This document shows positions 34,295 through 42,364 of a DNA stretch of 64,000 bases, one piece after another. This stretch comes from an uncultured Dokdonia sp. (GTDB lineage Bacteria; Bacteroidota; Bacteroidia; Flavobacteriales; Flavobacteriaceae). The stretch is taken from positions 124,001 to 188,000 of the forward strand of contig NZ_CANLNH010000002.1 of assembly GCF_947492535.1 (NCBI RefSeq). The letters run 5' to 3'. The translations under genes and the position numbers were made by a program. Position 1 is the stretch's first letter. Each line of letters opens with the position of its first letter. The notes under the pieces are model-generated. The model did not search any database. It was not told the DNA's origin and saw nothing but the letters and a program-made list of their open reading frames with translations.

Positions 34295-35998
34295 GTGAAT
34301 ACAGGTACAGAAAACGAAATGTACGACGCGATCGTCGTAGGTTCAGGAATTAGTGGTGGATGGGCTGCCAAAGAATTATGCGAAAACGGCTTAAAGACAT
34401 TAGTTTTAGAGAGAGGTCGTATGGTAAAGCATATAGAAGACTATCCTACTATGCATATGGACCCTTGGGATTCTAAATTTAAAGGTGAAAATACAGCAGA
34501 AATTGAAGCTCGTTATGAGAAACAATCAAGAACTGGGTATGTACATAAAGCTGAACGTCGTCACTTTTTTGTAGACGATATAGATCATCCTTATAATGAA
34601 ACAAAACGTTTTGACTGGATACGTGGATATCATGTAGGAGGTCGTTCTATTATGTGGGGACGTCAAAGTTATAGATGGAGTGATATAGATTTTGAAGCAA
34701 ATAAAAAAGAAGGAATCGCTGTAGATTGGCCTGTACGCTATGCAGATATTGCGCCTTGGTATGATAAAGTAGAAGAATATATTTCTGTAAGTGGGGAAAG
34801 CTTAGGTTTAGAAGTATTACCTGATGGTAAATTCTCCCCTCCTATGGAATTAAATTGCGTGGAGGAAGTTCTTAAAAAGAACATGGCAGAAAATTACAAA
34901 GATGGTCGTTTATTAACGATAGGTCGTGTAGCACATATAACAGGTGCAAAAACGTATGATGGTCGTTCGGCATGTCAATTTAGAAATAGATGTATGCGTG
35001 GATGCCCATTTGGAGGATATTTTAGTAGTAACTCTTCTACACTTCCTGCAGCAGAACGTACTGGAAATATGACCCTTCGCCCATTTTCTATTGTAAAAGA
35101 AGTGATATATGATGAAGCATCTGGAAAAGCAACAGGTGTTAAAATAATAGATACAGAAACAAAAGAAGAAAAAGTATTTAATGCAAAAGTAATATTCTTA
35201 TGTGCCTCTGCTATTGCAAGTGCGAGTATCTTACTGCAATCTAAAAGTAAACGCTTCCCTAACGGAATGGGGAATGATAGTGGTGAATTAGGACATAATC
35301 TTATGGATCATCACTTTAAAGCGGGAGCTACTGGAAAATGGTCTGGTGATAAAGACAAATATTATAAAGGACGTCGTCCTAATGGAATTTATATTCCTCG
35401 TTTTAGAAATATAGGAGGAGAAACCGATCAAGCAACGTTCAAAAGAGGATATGGATATCAAGGAGGTGCTGGTCGTGGTGATTATCAACCACAAATTGCT
35501 GAAGCTGGGTATGGAGCTGGTCTTAAAAAAGCCATTCAAGAACCAGGAGGCTGGACGATAGGTCTTATGGGATTCGGAGAATGTCTTCCCTATCATGAAA
35601 ACAAAATGACACTTGACTATGATAAACTAGATCAATGGGGATTACCTACTGTTACTTTTGATGCCGAGTGGAAAGAAAATGAATGGGAGATGCGTAAAGA
35701 CATGATTGCTTCTGCAAAAGACATGCTTGAAAAAGCTGGATTTACAGATATCCAACCAATGGATGACCCAAGCGCTCCAGGAAATGGAATTCACGAAATG
35801 GGAACCGCTCGTATGGGTCGTGATCCTAAAACATCTGTATGTAACGGAAATAACCAATTACACGCAGTACCTAATGTTTATGTAACAGACGGAGCCTTCA
35901 TGACTTCTGCTAGTTGTGTAAACCCATCACTTACGTATATGGCATTTACAGCACGTGCTGCAAATCACGCTGCTGCTCAATTAAAAAAAGAAGCATAA
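34295..35998 (+). CDS. GMC family oxidoreductase (probable glycoside 3-dehydrogenase large subunit)
   Basis: This 567-aa FAD enzyme starts at GTG 34295. ATG 34319 would still keep the FAD motif but shorten the N-terminus. The FAD-binding GSGISGG is at about 16-22 and the ERGR at about 40. HVGGRSIMWGRQSYRW (about 112-127) is the GMC signature, and CMRGCPFGGYF near 230 is a cysteine pair typical of this branch. HEMGTARMGRDP near 507 and NPSLTYMAFTARAA near 548 carry the catalytic His/Asn region. The following gene encodes a gluconate-2-dehydrogenase subunit 3-like partner, so the pair likely forms a membrane-linked dehydrogenase that oxidises sugars at C3. Confidence 0.85.
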   Translation: MNTGTENEMYDAIVVGSGISGGWAAKELCENGLKTLVLERGRMVKHIEDYPTMHMDPWDSKFKGENTAEIEARYEKQSRTGYVHKAERRHFFVDDIDHPYNETKRFDWIRGYHVGGRSIMWGRQSYRWSDIDFEANKKEGIAVDWPVRYADIAPWYDKVEEYISVSGESLGLEVLPDGKFSPPMELNCVEEVLKKNMAENYKDGRLLTIGRVAHITGAKTYDGRSACQFRNRCMRGCPFGGYFSSNSSTLPAAERTGNMTLRPFSIVKEVIYDEASGKATGVKIIDTETKEEKVFNAKVIFLCASAIASASILLQSKSKRFPNGMGNDSGELGHNLMDHHFKAGATGKWSGDKDKYYKGRRPNGIYIPRFRNIGGETDQATFKRGYGYQGGAGRGDYQPQIAEAGYGAGLKKAIQEPGGWTIGLMGFGECLPYHENKMTLDYDKLDQWGLPTVTFDAEWKENEWEMRKDMIASAKDMLEKAGFTDIQPMDDPSAPGNGIHEMGTARMGRDPKTSVCNGNNQLHAVPNVYVTDGAFMTSASCVNPSLTYMAFTARAANHAAAQLKKEA

Positions 35999-35999
35999 G

Positions 36000-36641
36000 A
36001 TGAATAGAAGACAAGTACTTAAGAACTTAGGATTAGGAGCAACTGCACTTGTTGCTACGCCTGCTATAATGAGTTTATTACAAAGCTGTTCAAATGAACC
36101 TGAATTTATTCCAAACTTTGTAACAAAAGGAGAAGGACACGCACTCCGTCGTATCGTAGATCTTATCATTCCATCTGATGCTACTATACCTGGAGCTGTA
36201 GATGTAGGGGTACATGAGTTTATCGATAATTTTTGGAATGAAGTAATTCCAGAAAGAGGAAAAGCACAAGTTCGTATGGGATTCAAAGGACTCGCAGAAG
36301 AATTTAAAAAGACCTTTTCAAAAGATTTAGAAGCTGGAACATCTGAAGAGTTTGATCAATTACTAGGAAAATACCTTGCTGTAAACGAAGAAGAACAAAA
36401 AGGATTTGACAAACGTTTTGGAGAATTCTATCAAGCATTTGTAAAAGATCCAAATACTACATTAGACAGTGATCTTGCTTGTAATCAATTATTTGGTCAG
36501 TTAAGAGGAATGACTATTTGGGGTTGGAAAAACTCTGAAGAAATTGGAGAAAATGTACTTGCGTATGAGCCTATTCCAGGACAACAAGTAGGTTGTCTTT
36601 CTGTAGAAGATGCGACTGGAGGAAAGGTATATTCTCTATAA
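36000..36641 (+). CDS. Gluconate 2-dehydrogenase subunit 3 family protein (small partner of GMC oxidoreductase)
   Basis: This 213-aa protein has an N-terminal sequence that looks like a Tat-type signal (MNRRQVLKNLGLGATALVATPA, ending before LLQSC). The mature part is helical with RRIVDLIIPSDATIPGAVDVG near 50-70, which is the family's hallmark. It starts 1 bp after the previous stop. These small subunits pair with GMC dehydrogenases and are needed for their export, since the flavoprotein travels with the Tat-carrying partner. Some Cys residues remain (QSC, LACNQL, GCLS). Confidence 0.85.
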   Translation: MNRRQVLKNLGLGATALVATPAIMSLLQSCSNEPEFIPNFVTKGEGHALRRIVDLIIPSDATIPGAVDVGVHEFIDNFWNEVIPERGKAQVRMGFKGLAEEFKKTFSKDLEAGTSEEFDQLLGKYLAVNEEEQKGFDKRFGEFYQAFVKDPNTTLDSDLACNQLFGQLRGMTIWGWKNSEEIGENVLAYEPIPGQQVGCLSVEDATGGKVYSL

Positions 36642-36720
36642 TTAATTCCCTCGAAGGCGAGAAACTCATAAAGTAAGGACAAGGATCTTATATATACAAT
36701 AATAGCAATGACAATATAAG

Positions 36721-36740
36721 ATTTCCGCCTTCGCGGAAAT
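36721..36740. repeat. Second palindrome family copy, ATTTCCGC-CTTC-GCGGAAAT
   Basis: Eight-bp arms. It lies between the dehydrogenase subunit and the 36830 gene; the intergenic stretch 36642-36829 also has a CTCG-AAGG-CGAG relative near 36651. Confidence 0.75.
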
Positions 36741-36806
36741 AAATTATTGAACCGTTAAAGCGGAAGAATTATCAAATCAATAACCTAAATAAGTAAGGTG
36801 GATGAG

Positions 36807-36826
36807 ATTTCCGCCTTCGCGGAAAT
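36807..36826. repeat. Second palindrome family copy overlapping a translation start region
   Basis: ATTTCCGC-CTTC-GCGGAAAT ends 3 bp before the ATG at 36830, so a hairpin could cover the ribosome-binding zone. Confidence 0.75.
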
Positions 36827-36829
36827 AAT

Positions 36830-37777
36830 ATGGACAGAAGAAAGTTTATACAAAAAGGAGCCCTTACAGGTTCCTTTTTGTCTTTAGGTGGATTAAGTAT
36901 CAATGCTATGGCAACAACTGTTGATAATTCCGCTTTCGCGAAAGCGGACACAGCAAAACACCATTTCAATCTAAAATATGCACCTCATATAGGCATGTTT
37001 AAACAGCATGCAGGTGAAGATCCTGTTGCGCAATTAGAATTTATGGCCGCACAAGGGTTTACAGCTTTTGAAGATAATGAAATGCGTAATCGACCTATAG
37101 CGCAACAAGAGGCAATGGCAAAAACCATGAAAAAACACAACATGACTATGGGTGTTTTTGTCGCACATAAAATCTACTGGACAGAACCTAATCTTGCGAG
37201 TGGCAAACAAACGTGGCGAGATGAATTTCTAGCCGATATTAAAAGTTCTATTGAGGTTGCCAAACGTGTAAACGCAAAATGGATGACAGTGGTGCCTGGT
37301 CATGTAGACCTACGACAGAATATGGCTTATCAGACTGCACATGTGGTCGAAACCCTCAAACAAGCAAGTGCAATTCTCGAACCACATCATATTACGATGG
37401 TGCTTGAACCATTGAATTTTAGAAATCACCCTGGATTATTCTTATCAGAATCTCCACAAGCGTATCAGATTTGTAAAGCTGTAAATAGTCCTTCGTGTAA
37501 AATACTTTTTGATATTTATCATCAGCAAATTCAGGAAGGAAATTTAATTCCAAACATTGAAAAATGTTGGGATGAAATTGCCTATTTCCAAATAGGAGAC
37601 AATCCTGGGCGTAACGAACCCACCTCTGGAGAAATTAATTATAAAAATGTATTTAAATACATTCATAGTCGAGGTTTTGAAGGTGTATTAGGGATGGAGC
37701 ACGGAAACTCTATAGAAGGAAAAACAGGAGAGCAACGCGTGATTGATGCGTATGTAGAGAGCGATCAGTTTTTATAA
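36830..37777 (+). CDS. Hydroxypyruvate isomerase-like TIM-barrel protein with twin-arginine signal
   Basis: This 315-aa protein has an N-terminal twin-arginine motif DRRKFIQKGALTGSF (2-16) and a hydrophobic stretch to about 30, so Tat export is likely. The barrel has VLEPLNFRNHPGLFLSE near 184-200, LFDIYHQQIQEGN near 224, and GMEHGNS near 287, matching the hydroxypyruvate isomerase/AP_endonuc_2 family. A perfect palindrome copy (36930-36947) encodes AFAKA at residues 35-39, just after the signal, where insertions are tolerated. It is part of the sugar-oxidation island. Confidence 0.82.
   Translation: MDRRKFIQKGALTGSFLSLGGLSINAMATTVDNSAFAKADTAKHHFNLKYAPHIGMFKQHAGEDPVAQLEFMAAQGFTAFEDNEMRNRPIAQQEAMAKTMKKHNMTMGVFVAHKIYWTEPNLASGKQTWRDEFLADIKSSIEVAKRVNAKWMTVVPGHVDLRQNMAYQTAHVVETLKQASAILEPHHITMVLEPLNFRNHPGLFLSESPQAYQICKAVNSPSCKILFDIYHQQIQEGNLIPNIEKCWDEIAYFQIGDNPGRNEPTSGEINYKNVFKYIHSRGFEGVLGMEHGNSIEGKTGEQRVIDAYVESDQFL
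36930..36947. repeat. 18-bp palindrome copy in the Tat-exported TIM-barrel gene
   Basis: Perfect CCGCTTTCGCGAAAGCGG, read as AFAKA just after the signal region. Confidence 0.9.
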
Positions 37778-37796
37778 AAGAAACTTCTATTTATAC

Positions 37797-37832
37797 AAAA
37801 AGCGCTGTTATTTTGAAATAACAGCGCTTTTT
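37797..37832 (+). terminator. Terminator after the TIM-barrel gene
   Basis: AAAAAGCGCTGTTATT / AATAACAGCGCTTTTT forms a long stem with T-tract. Confidence 0.9.
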
Positions 37833-37898
37833 GTATATAACTGAGCTATTATCAAAACTTTAGATTAAGCAATTCCAATTATCGTTAAACAAAATAAA

Positions 37899-37930
37899 TA
37901 GCTACGAAATCGATTTCGATGAAATAGCTA
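37899..37930. promoter_or_regulatory. Inverted repeats upstream of the subtilase gene
   Basis: CGAAATCGATTTCG (37905-37918) is a perfect 14-bp palindrome and is flanked by TAGCTA on each side (37899-37904 and 37925-37930), so the block as a whole is nearly symmetric. It could be a regulator binding site. A looser repeat, GTATTTCGTCGAAAAATAC, follows at about 37951. Otherwise the 263-bp gap shows nothing. Confidence 0.35.
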
Positions 37931-38040
37931 TATTTTTAATAAAAAAGTATGTATTTCGTCGAAAAATACTACAACCGTTAATTTTATTAACAATTATTCT
38001 TATATATTGTTGAACATTTAACAACAAAATCAAATTATTT

Positions 38041-39279
38041 ATGAAGATTAATTTTTTAAAGTATAGTGTACTTACAGCATTAGGTATGGCTATTATTGGT
38101 TGTCAACCAGACAGTGAAGATGGGGCAATAACAGATAGCGCTTCTCTGGAAGTGCAGGTGCAAGTAGAAACTGTTACAGCTGATAATGTAACGCCTATCG
38201 AAGGGCGTTATGTAATTGTTTACAATGACATTACTAACAAAATGTCTACATTAACAAAAGCAACTTCTATTCAGAATTATAAAGCACAGATCAATTCTAA
38301 GAAAGATATTTTTATTAGTGAGTTTTCTAAAATTGGACTTACTGAAGAAAACATTAAAGCTACTTACGGATATGCTTTTAATGGATTTACAGCAGAGCTA
38401 ACTGATACGCAACTTAATGAATTAAGAAAAGACCCTCGTGTAGCTAGTATTGAGCAAGATTTCACCATTAAAATGGGTAAACCAGGAAATGGAAATGGCG
38501 GCGGAGGTGACCCAGCGCAAGTGACACCTTATGGTACAACAAGAGTAGGTGGAGGCACCTCTGCTTCTTCAAACACTGCATGGGTAATTGATAGTGGTAT
38601 TGATTTAACGCATCCTGATCTAAATGTTGATACTGGACGCAGTATTTCTTTTCTTTCTGGGTCTCCTAGCAACCAATCTCCTAATGATCAAAATGGTCAT
38701 GGTACACACGTAGCTGGTACTATTGCGGCTATCGATAATACTATAGGATCTGTAGGTGTAGCGCCAGGTACTACTGTTGTAGCTGTACGAGTATTAGATC
38801 GTAGAGGAAGTGGTTCTAACTCTGGAGTAATTGCTGGTGTAGATTATGTAGCTGCAAACGGAGCAAATGGAGATGTAGCAAATATGAGTTTAGGTGGTGG
38901 TATTTCTACAGCGCTTGATAATGCTGTAATCGCTGCTGCTGCAACAGGCGTGAAGTTTGTGCTTGCCGCTGGTAATGAATCTCAAGATGCTAACAATTCT
39001 TCTCCTGCAAGAGCTAATGGAAACAATGTATATACGATCTCTGCAATGGATATCAATGATAACTTTGCAAATTTCTCAAACTTTGGATCTCCTGTAGATT
39101 ATGCTGCTCCTGGAGTTGCGGTATTCTCAACTTGGAAAAGTGGAGGATATAACACTATAAGTGGTACATCAATGGCTGCGCCACATGCCGCTGGTGTTCT
39201 TTTATTAAGTAATGGTTCTACTGACGGCTTTGTAAACAATGATCCTGATGGAAATCCTGATCCGATCATTCACTTATAA
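38041..39279 (+). CDS. Subtilisin-like serine protease (S8), lipoprotein
   Basis: This 412-aa protein has a lipoprotein signal (MAIIGCQ, Cys at about 21). An I9 inhibitor propeptide (about 50-145) ends VASIEQDFTIK. The S8 catalytic domain follows: Asp in VIDSGIDLTHPDL (about 183), His in NGHGTHVAGT (about 220), and Ser in SGTSMAAPHAAG (about 378). All three catalytic residues are present. A glycine run precedes the mature start. Probably surface-exposed or secreted, acting in protein degradation. The C-terminus is short and has no sorting domain. Confidence 0.92.
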   Translation: MKINFLKYSVLTALGMAIIGCQPDSEDGAITDSASLEVQVQVETVTADNVTPIEGRYVIVYNDITNKMSTLTKATSIQNYKAQINSKKDIFISEFSKIGLTEENIKATYGYAFNGFTAELTDTQLNELRKDPRVASIEQDFTIKMGKPGNGNGGGGDPAQVTPYGTTRVGGGTSASSNTAWVIDSGIDLTHPDLNVDTGRSISFLSGSPSNQSPNDQNGHGTHVAGTIAAIDNTIGSVGVAPGTTVVAVRVLDRRGSGSNSGVIAGVDYVAANGANGDVANMSLGGGISTALDNAVIAAAATGVKFVLAAGNESQDANNSSPARANGNNVYTISAMDINDNFANFSNFGSPVDYAAPGVAVFSTWKSGGYNTISGTSMAAPHAAGVLLLSNGSTDGFVNNDPDGNPDPIIHL

Positions 39280-39301
39280 GATATTTATAGTTGTATAACA
39301 C

Positions 39302-39335
39302 AAAAAAGAGGCTGTCTAATTAGACAGCCTCTTTT
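39302..39335 (+). terminator. Terminator after the subtilase gene
   Basis: AAAAAAGAGGCTGTCTAATT / AATTAGACAGCCTCTTTT, perfect stem. Confidence 0.9.
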
Positions 39336-39406
39336 ATATATTTAGATAATTCCCTAGTTATAAGTTATGTTATAATCGGTTTTAAATATTTTTCAAAACC
39401 AATTTC

Positions 39407-39913
39407 TTAACCAACATCATATTTTCTTTTAAAATCTTGAGCCTTCAATACTATATAAATACAATATAGTAAAGATCCTATAACAACTATTTTATAGAGT
39501 ATTCCTCTTAAAACTAACTGCGGATCAATAAGATAATACAGAGCGTTAATTCCTATCATAAAAACCAGTGGAGCAATTGTAAACAACAATGGTCTTTTAT
39601 GAATGAAAATTCCACAAATCAGGAATACTATGAAAAAAATAAAATCTAAGAACGAATTAACTGTATAAAGAGGTCCTAAAAGTAAATGTATTACTAGAAG
39701 TATGATATTAAACCCGGCAATACCAAAAAAAAGTTTTTGAATTTTTTTTATGGTCGTATCTGAGTCTATTAACACTCCTTTTTTATTTATAAATCTTCCT
39801 ATATGAACAGCTCTTTCTTTTTCAGTACCATTAAAAGGAAAATCACAATTATCACAATTATCGAGAACTTCGATATGCTCTTTTTTACAAGCTGGACAAC
39901 TAACTTTTTCCAT
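39407..39913 (-). CDS. Zinc-ribbon membrane protein, hypothetical
   Basis: This 168-aa protein has an N-terminal zinc ribbon with CPAC (6-9) and CDNCDF (about 19-24) pairs. Four hydrophobic helices follow (about 65-85, 90-105, 112-128, 138-155). The C-terminus is basic. It resembles small zinc-ribbon proteins of unknown function in Bacteroidota. It is adjacent to the azurin gene (23 bp) on the same strand, which may be coincidental. Confidence 0.6.
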   Translation of the reverse strand: MEKVSCPACKKEHIEVLDNCDNCDFPFNGTEKERAVHIGRFINKKGVLIDSDTTIKKIQKLFFGIAGFNIILLVIHLLLGPLYTVNSFLDFIFFIVFLICGIFIHKRPLLFTIAPLVFMIGINALYYLIDPQLVLRGILYKIVVIGSLLYCIYIVLKAQDFKRKYDVG

Positions 39914-39936
39914 AAAGAATGATTATTTCATCATAA

Positions 39937-40446
39937 TCATTCCACAATAAACTTTCCTTTCATAAGACCTGAATGTCCTGGGAAGCTACAGATAAAATCA
40001 TATGTTCCAGCAGCAGGAGCTGTAAAGGTAACCGTAGTAGATTGTCCTCCACCAATCATTTTTGTATGTGCAATGACATCTTTTCCTCCATCTGGAATCC
40101 AATCTGATTTCTGTCCTGCAGAAGCAGCACTCGCAGAAAAAGCTGGAATCGCAGTTCCTGATTTTAAGAGTACAAAGTTATGCCCCATCACTTTTACATC
40201 TATCTTTCCTGTATGACGTAAAGTAAGTGTTACTTCTTGACCAGCTTTTACCTTAAATTCTTTTTTATCAAATTGCATAAGGTCGTTTCCTGAAAGTGCA
40301 AGATTTACTTTAGAATCATCTTTTTTCTTTTCAGTTTTAGCACCTCCTATTTTTACTTTTTCTTTTTTCTCTTCCTTTTTATCACCACCACAACTCATTA
40401 ACAGCCCTATAAGAGCAAATGCCATTAAAATTCTTGTCATTTTCAT
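39937..40446 (-). CDS. Azurin-like blue copper protein
   Basis: This 169-aa protein has a lipoprotein signal (lipobox LLMSCGG, Cys at about 19), a Lys-rich linker (about 22-48) and a type-1 copper cupredoxin domain. Copper ligands are visible: His in VMGHNF (about 88), then Cys, His and Met in FICSFPGHSGLMKG (about 152-165). It shuttles electrons in the periplasm, possibly to cytochrome c oxidase or a peroxidase. It is close to the azurin family in length and motif spacing. Confidence 0.92.
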   Translation of the reverse strand: MKMTRILMAFALIGLLMSCGGDKKEEKKEKVKIGGAKTEKKKDDSKVNLALSGNDLMQFDKKEFKVKAGQEVTLTLRHTGKIDVKVMGHNFVLLKSGTAIPAFSASAASAGQKSDWIPDGGKDVIAHTKMIGGGQSTTVTFTAPAAGTYDFICSFPGHSGLMKGKFIVE

Positions 40447-40591
40447 TTTTTAATCGTTTTATTGGCACCGCCAAAGGGTTTAATACCCAAAAGCTTGCCT
40501 ATAAATTAGAATTCAGTTTTGTATAAATATCTCAGGAGCTCGTCTCGAGAGAATTTATTATAGAACATCGAAGATACTAAACTTCCATATT

Positions 40592-41563
40592 TTACGGGGT
40601 TTTTTCTGTAAAAAAGTCTAGTGTGCGTTGCTCACTATAGTAAAAGTCCCCTCGTTTATAAAATCCTACATGTCCGCCATGATTTGGGGTCTCTAAAAAA
40701 AGACAATTTGAAGAAGATGCATGCTCATACGGATAACAATCTCCATGTAAAAAAGAGTCGTTTTTTGCATTTAAAATAAGCGTAGGGATTTCAATTTCAC
40801 GGAGGAATTCAAAACTACTTGCTTTTTCATAGTACTCTAATGCATCTTTAAAACCATGAGCAGGTGCTGTATATACATCGTCAAAATCTTTAAGCGTTTT
40901 TATGGTAGCATATACTTCTGAGGTCATTAACTCAGGGTGTTTTACCATTTTCTTTCGGTATTTTCCTCTTAAGTCTACAAGAAATGAAGTGCGATATACC
41001 CAATTTTCGCGATAATTTAATTGTTCAAGAGACGCTTTTAAATCGGCTGGAACTCCTACAGTAGCTATTGCTTTTACTTGAGATGGGATTCCTTTTTTTT
41101 CGCCTGCATATTTAAGTAATGCATTTCCTCCCAAACTCACCCCATAAAGAAAGATCTCATTATAAGTGTCTTTTTCTGCAATCGTTTGTATAAGAAAACG
41201 CATATCTTCTGTCTCCCCACTATGATAGGAACGATACAATACATTATCACTGCCACTACATCCTCTAAAATTTACTGCAGCTACATCATATCCATTTTGG
41301 GTAAGTAGTTTTGCCATTGCAAGCATATAGGTACGTTGCGCATTTCCCTCTAATCCATGAAAAAGAAGGGCTACTTTCTGAGTGCGCTTTCGCGAAAGCG
41401 TATACGACCAATCTATATCTAAAAAATCACCATCTGGCAATGTAACGCGCTCACGTTCTTGATGTACGCCTTTTACTTGCCGAATTTTAGCAGAATAAAT
41501 GGTAGAAAAATGTGTGTTTTTAAAGAATCCGTTTGCACGAAACCTAGACGTGACTAAAGGCAT
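40592..41563 (-). CDS. Alpha/beta hydrolase, YheT family
   Basis: This 323-aa protein has no signal peptide. It opens with the UPF0017/YheT pattern. Nucleophile elbow GVSLGG is near 140 (YGVSLGGNALLKYAG). NFRGCSGSDN is near 98. A His near the end (HGGHVGF, about 295) and an Asp (NAKNDSFL) complete the likely triad. YheT proteins are esterase-like but without a defined substrate. A palindrome copy at 41385-41400 is read as LSRKR (about 55-59), a third reading frame. Confidence 0.87.
   Translation of the reverse strand: MPLVTSRFRANGFFKNTHFSTIYSAKIRQVKGVHQERERVTLPDGDFLDIDWSYTLSRKRTQKVALLFHGLEGNAQRTYMLAMAKLLTQNGYDVAAVNFRGCSGSDNVLYRSYHSGETEDMRFLIQTIAEKDTYNEIFLYGVSLGGNALLKYAGEKKGIPSQVKAIATVGVPADLKASLEQLNYRENWVYRTSFLVDLRGKYRKKMVKHPELMTSEVYATIKTLKDFDDVYTAPAHGFKDALEYYEKASSFEFLREIEIPTLILNAKNDSFLHGDCYPYEHASSSNCLFLETPNHGGHVGFYKRGDFYYSEQRTLDFFTEKTP
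41385..41400. repeat. 16-bp palindrome copy in the YheT-like gene
   Basis: Perfect CGCTTTCGCGAAAGCG. On the minus strand it is read in the third frame and gives LSRKR. Confidence 0.9.
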
Positions 41564-41685
41564 TGATTGAGTATAAGTGATTTTTTATATGACGATAAAA
41601 GTACACATTTGATACAGAGAAATCAAAGCATTTGTAAAGCCTCTTATAAAACATCAAAATCCTAAAGTTTTCTAAAAAATTTATT

Positions 41686-41712
41686 TTGAACCAATCGTTT
41701 CAATTATATTTG
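41686..41712 (+). promoter_or_regulatory. Promoter with overlapping operator, TetR-azoreductase operon
   Basis: TTG (41686-41688), 16-bp spacer, TATATTTG (41705-41712). The first operator-like sequence, GAACCAATCGTTTC (41688-41701), lies in the spacer. Confidence 0.6.
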
Positions 41713-41729
41713 TACCAATCATTTCAAAT
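41712..41729 (+). promoter_or_regulatory. Second operator-like site upstream of TetR gene
   Basis: GTACCAATCATTTCAAAT (41712-41729) repeats the pattern of the first site (ACCAATCnTTTCAA). It sits between the -7 box and the ATG at 41733. Confidence 0.55.
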
Positions 41730-41732
41730 AAA

Positions 41733-42314
41733 ATGCCAAGAGTCGAAGTTTTTGATAGAGTTCAAGTGCTAGAAAAAGTAAAGCACTTATTTTGGGACAA
41801 AGGTTTCAATGGTACTTCTATGCAAGATCTTGTAGATGTTACTGGGCTTAACAGAAGTAGTATCTATAATTCTTTTGGAAATAAAAAAGCCCTTTATGAG
41901 CTTGTTTTAAAACAATACCAAGAAGAAGGAAAAACACTTTTTAAAACTGCATTATCACAAACTGAAAATGCTTTTGAAGGAATCTGTCTTGTCTTTGATA
42001 ACATGATTCAAGCTATTTTACAAGATGTAGAAGGTAAAGGATGTTTTAATATGAATTGCACAACAGAATTATCTCGTGTTGATATAAGTATAAGAGGTTT
42101 TTTGACGTCTAGACAAGAATATACTATTTCTATTTTTAAAGATTTGATAGATAAAGGACAACAACAAGGAGTGATTAATAAAGAAGATTCTTCAAATAAT
42201 TATGCCTATTATTTATTTAGTGCTTTTCAGGGTCTTAGAATGACAGGTATGTTAACACGTGATGAGGAAAAACTAAAAAAAATAGTAGCTAACACCTTAA
42301 AAATATTAAACTAA
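41733..42314 (+). CDS. TetR-family transcriptional regulator
   Basis: This 193-aa protein has an N-terminal HTH (about 12-57) with the GFNGTSMQDLVDVTGLNRSSIYNSFGNK sequence. The C-terminal ligand-binding part has an NMNCTTELS segment (about 108-116). It presumably represses itself and the two genes after it: two similar sites are in its promoter and a third site, TTGGAACGATTGTTTCAA (42332-42349), is at the gap before the azoreductase gene. The ligand is unknown but may be a quinone or electrophile, given the next genes. Confidence 0.85.
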   Translation: MPRVEVFDRVQVLEKVKHLFWDKGFNGTSMQDLVDVTGLNRSSIYNSFGNKKALYELVLKQYQEEGKTLFKTALSQTENAFEGICLVFDNMIQAILQDVEGKGCFNMNCTTELSRVDISIRGFLTSRQEYTISIFKDLIDKGQQQGVINKEDSSNNYAYYLFSAFQGLRMTGMLTRDEEKLKKIVANTLKILN

Positions 42315-42331
42315 AAATTTTTTAATCCATT

Positions 42332-42350
42332 TTGGAACGATTGTTTCAAA
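42332..42350 (+). promoter_or_regulatory. Third operator-like site, before azoreductase gene
   Basis: TTGGAACGATTGTTTCAAA matches the two sites upstream of tetR (GAAC/ACC-ATC/GATT-GTTTCAA pattern) and is imperfectly palindromic. Confidence 0.5.
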
Positions 42351-42364
42351 TAAAAACATATACA

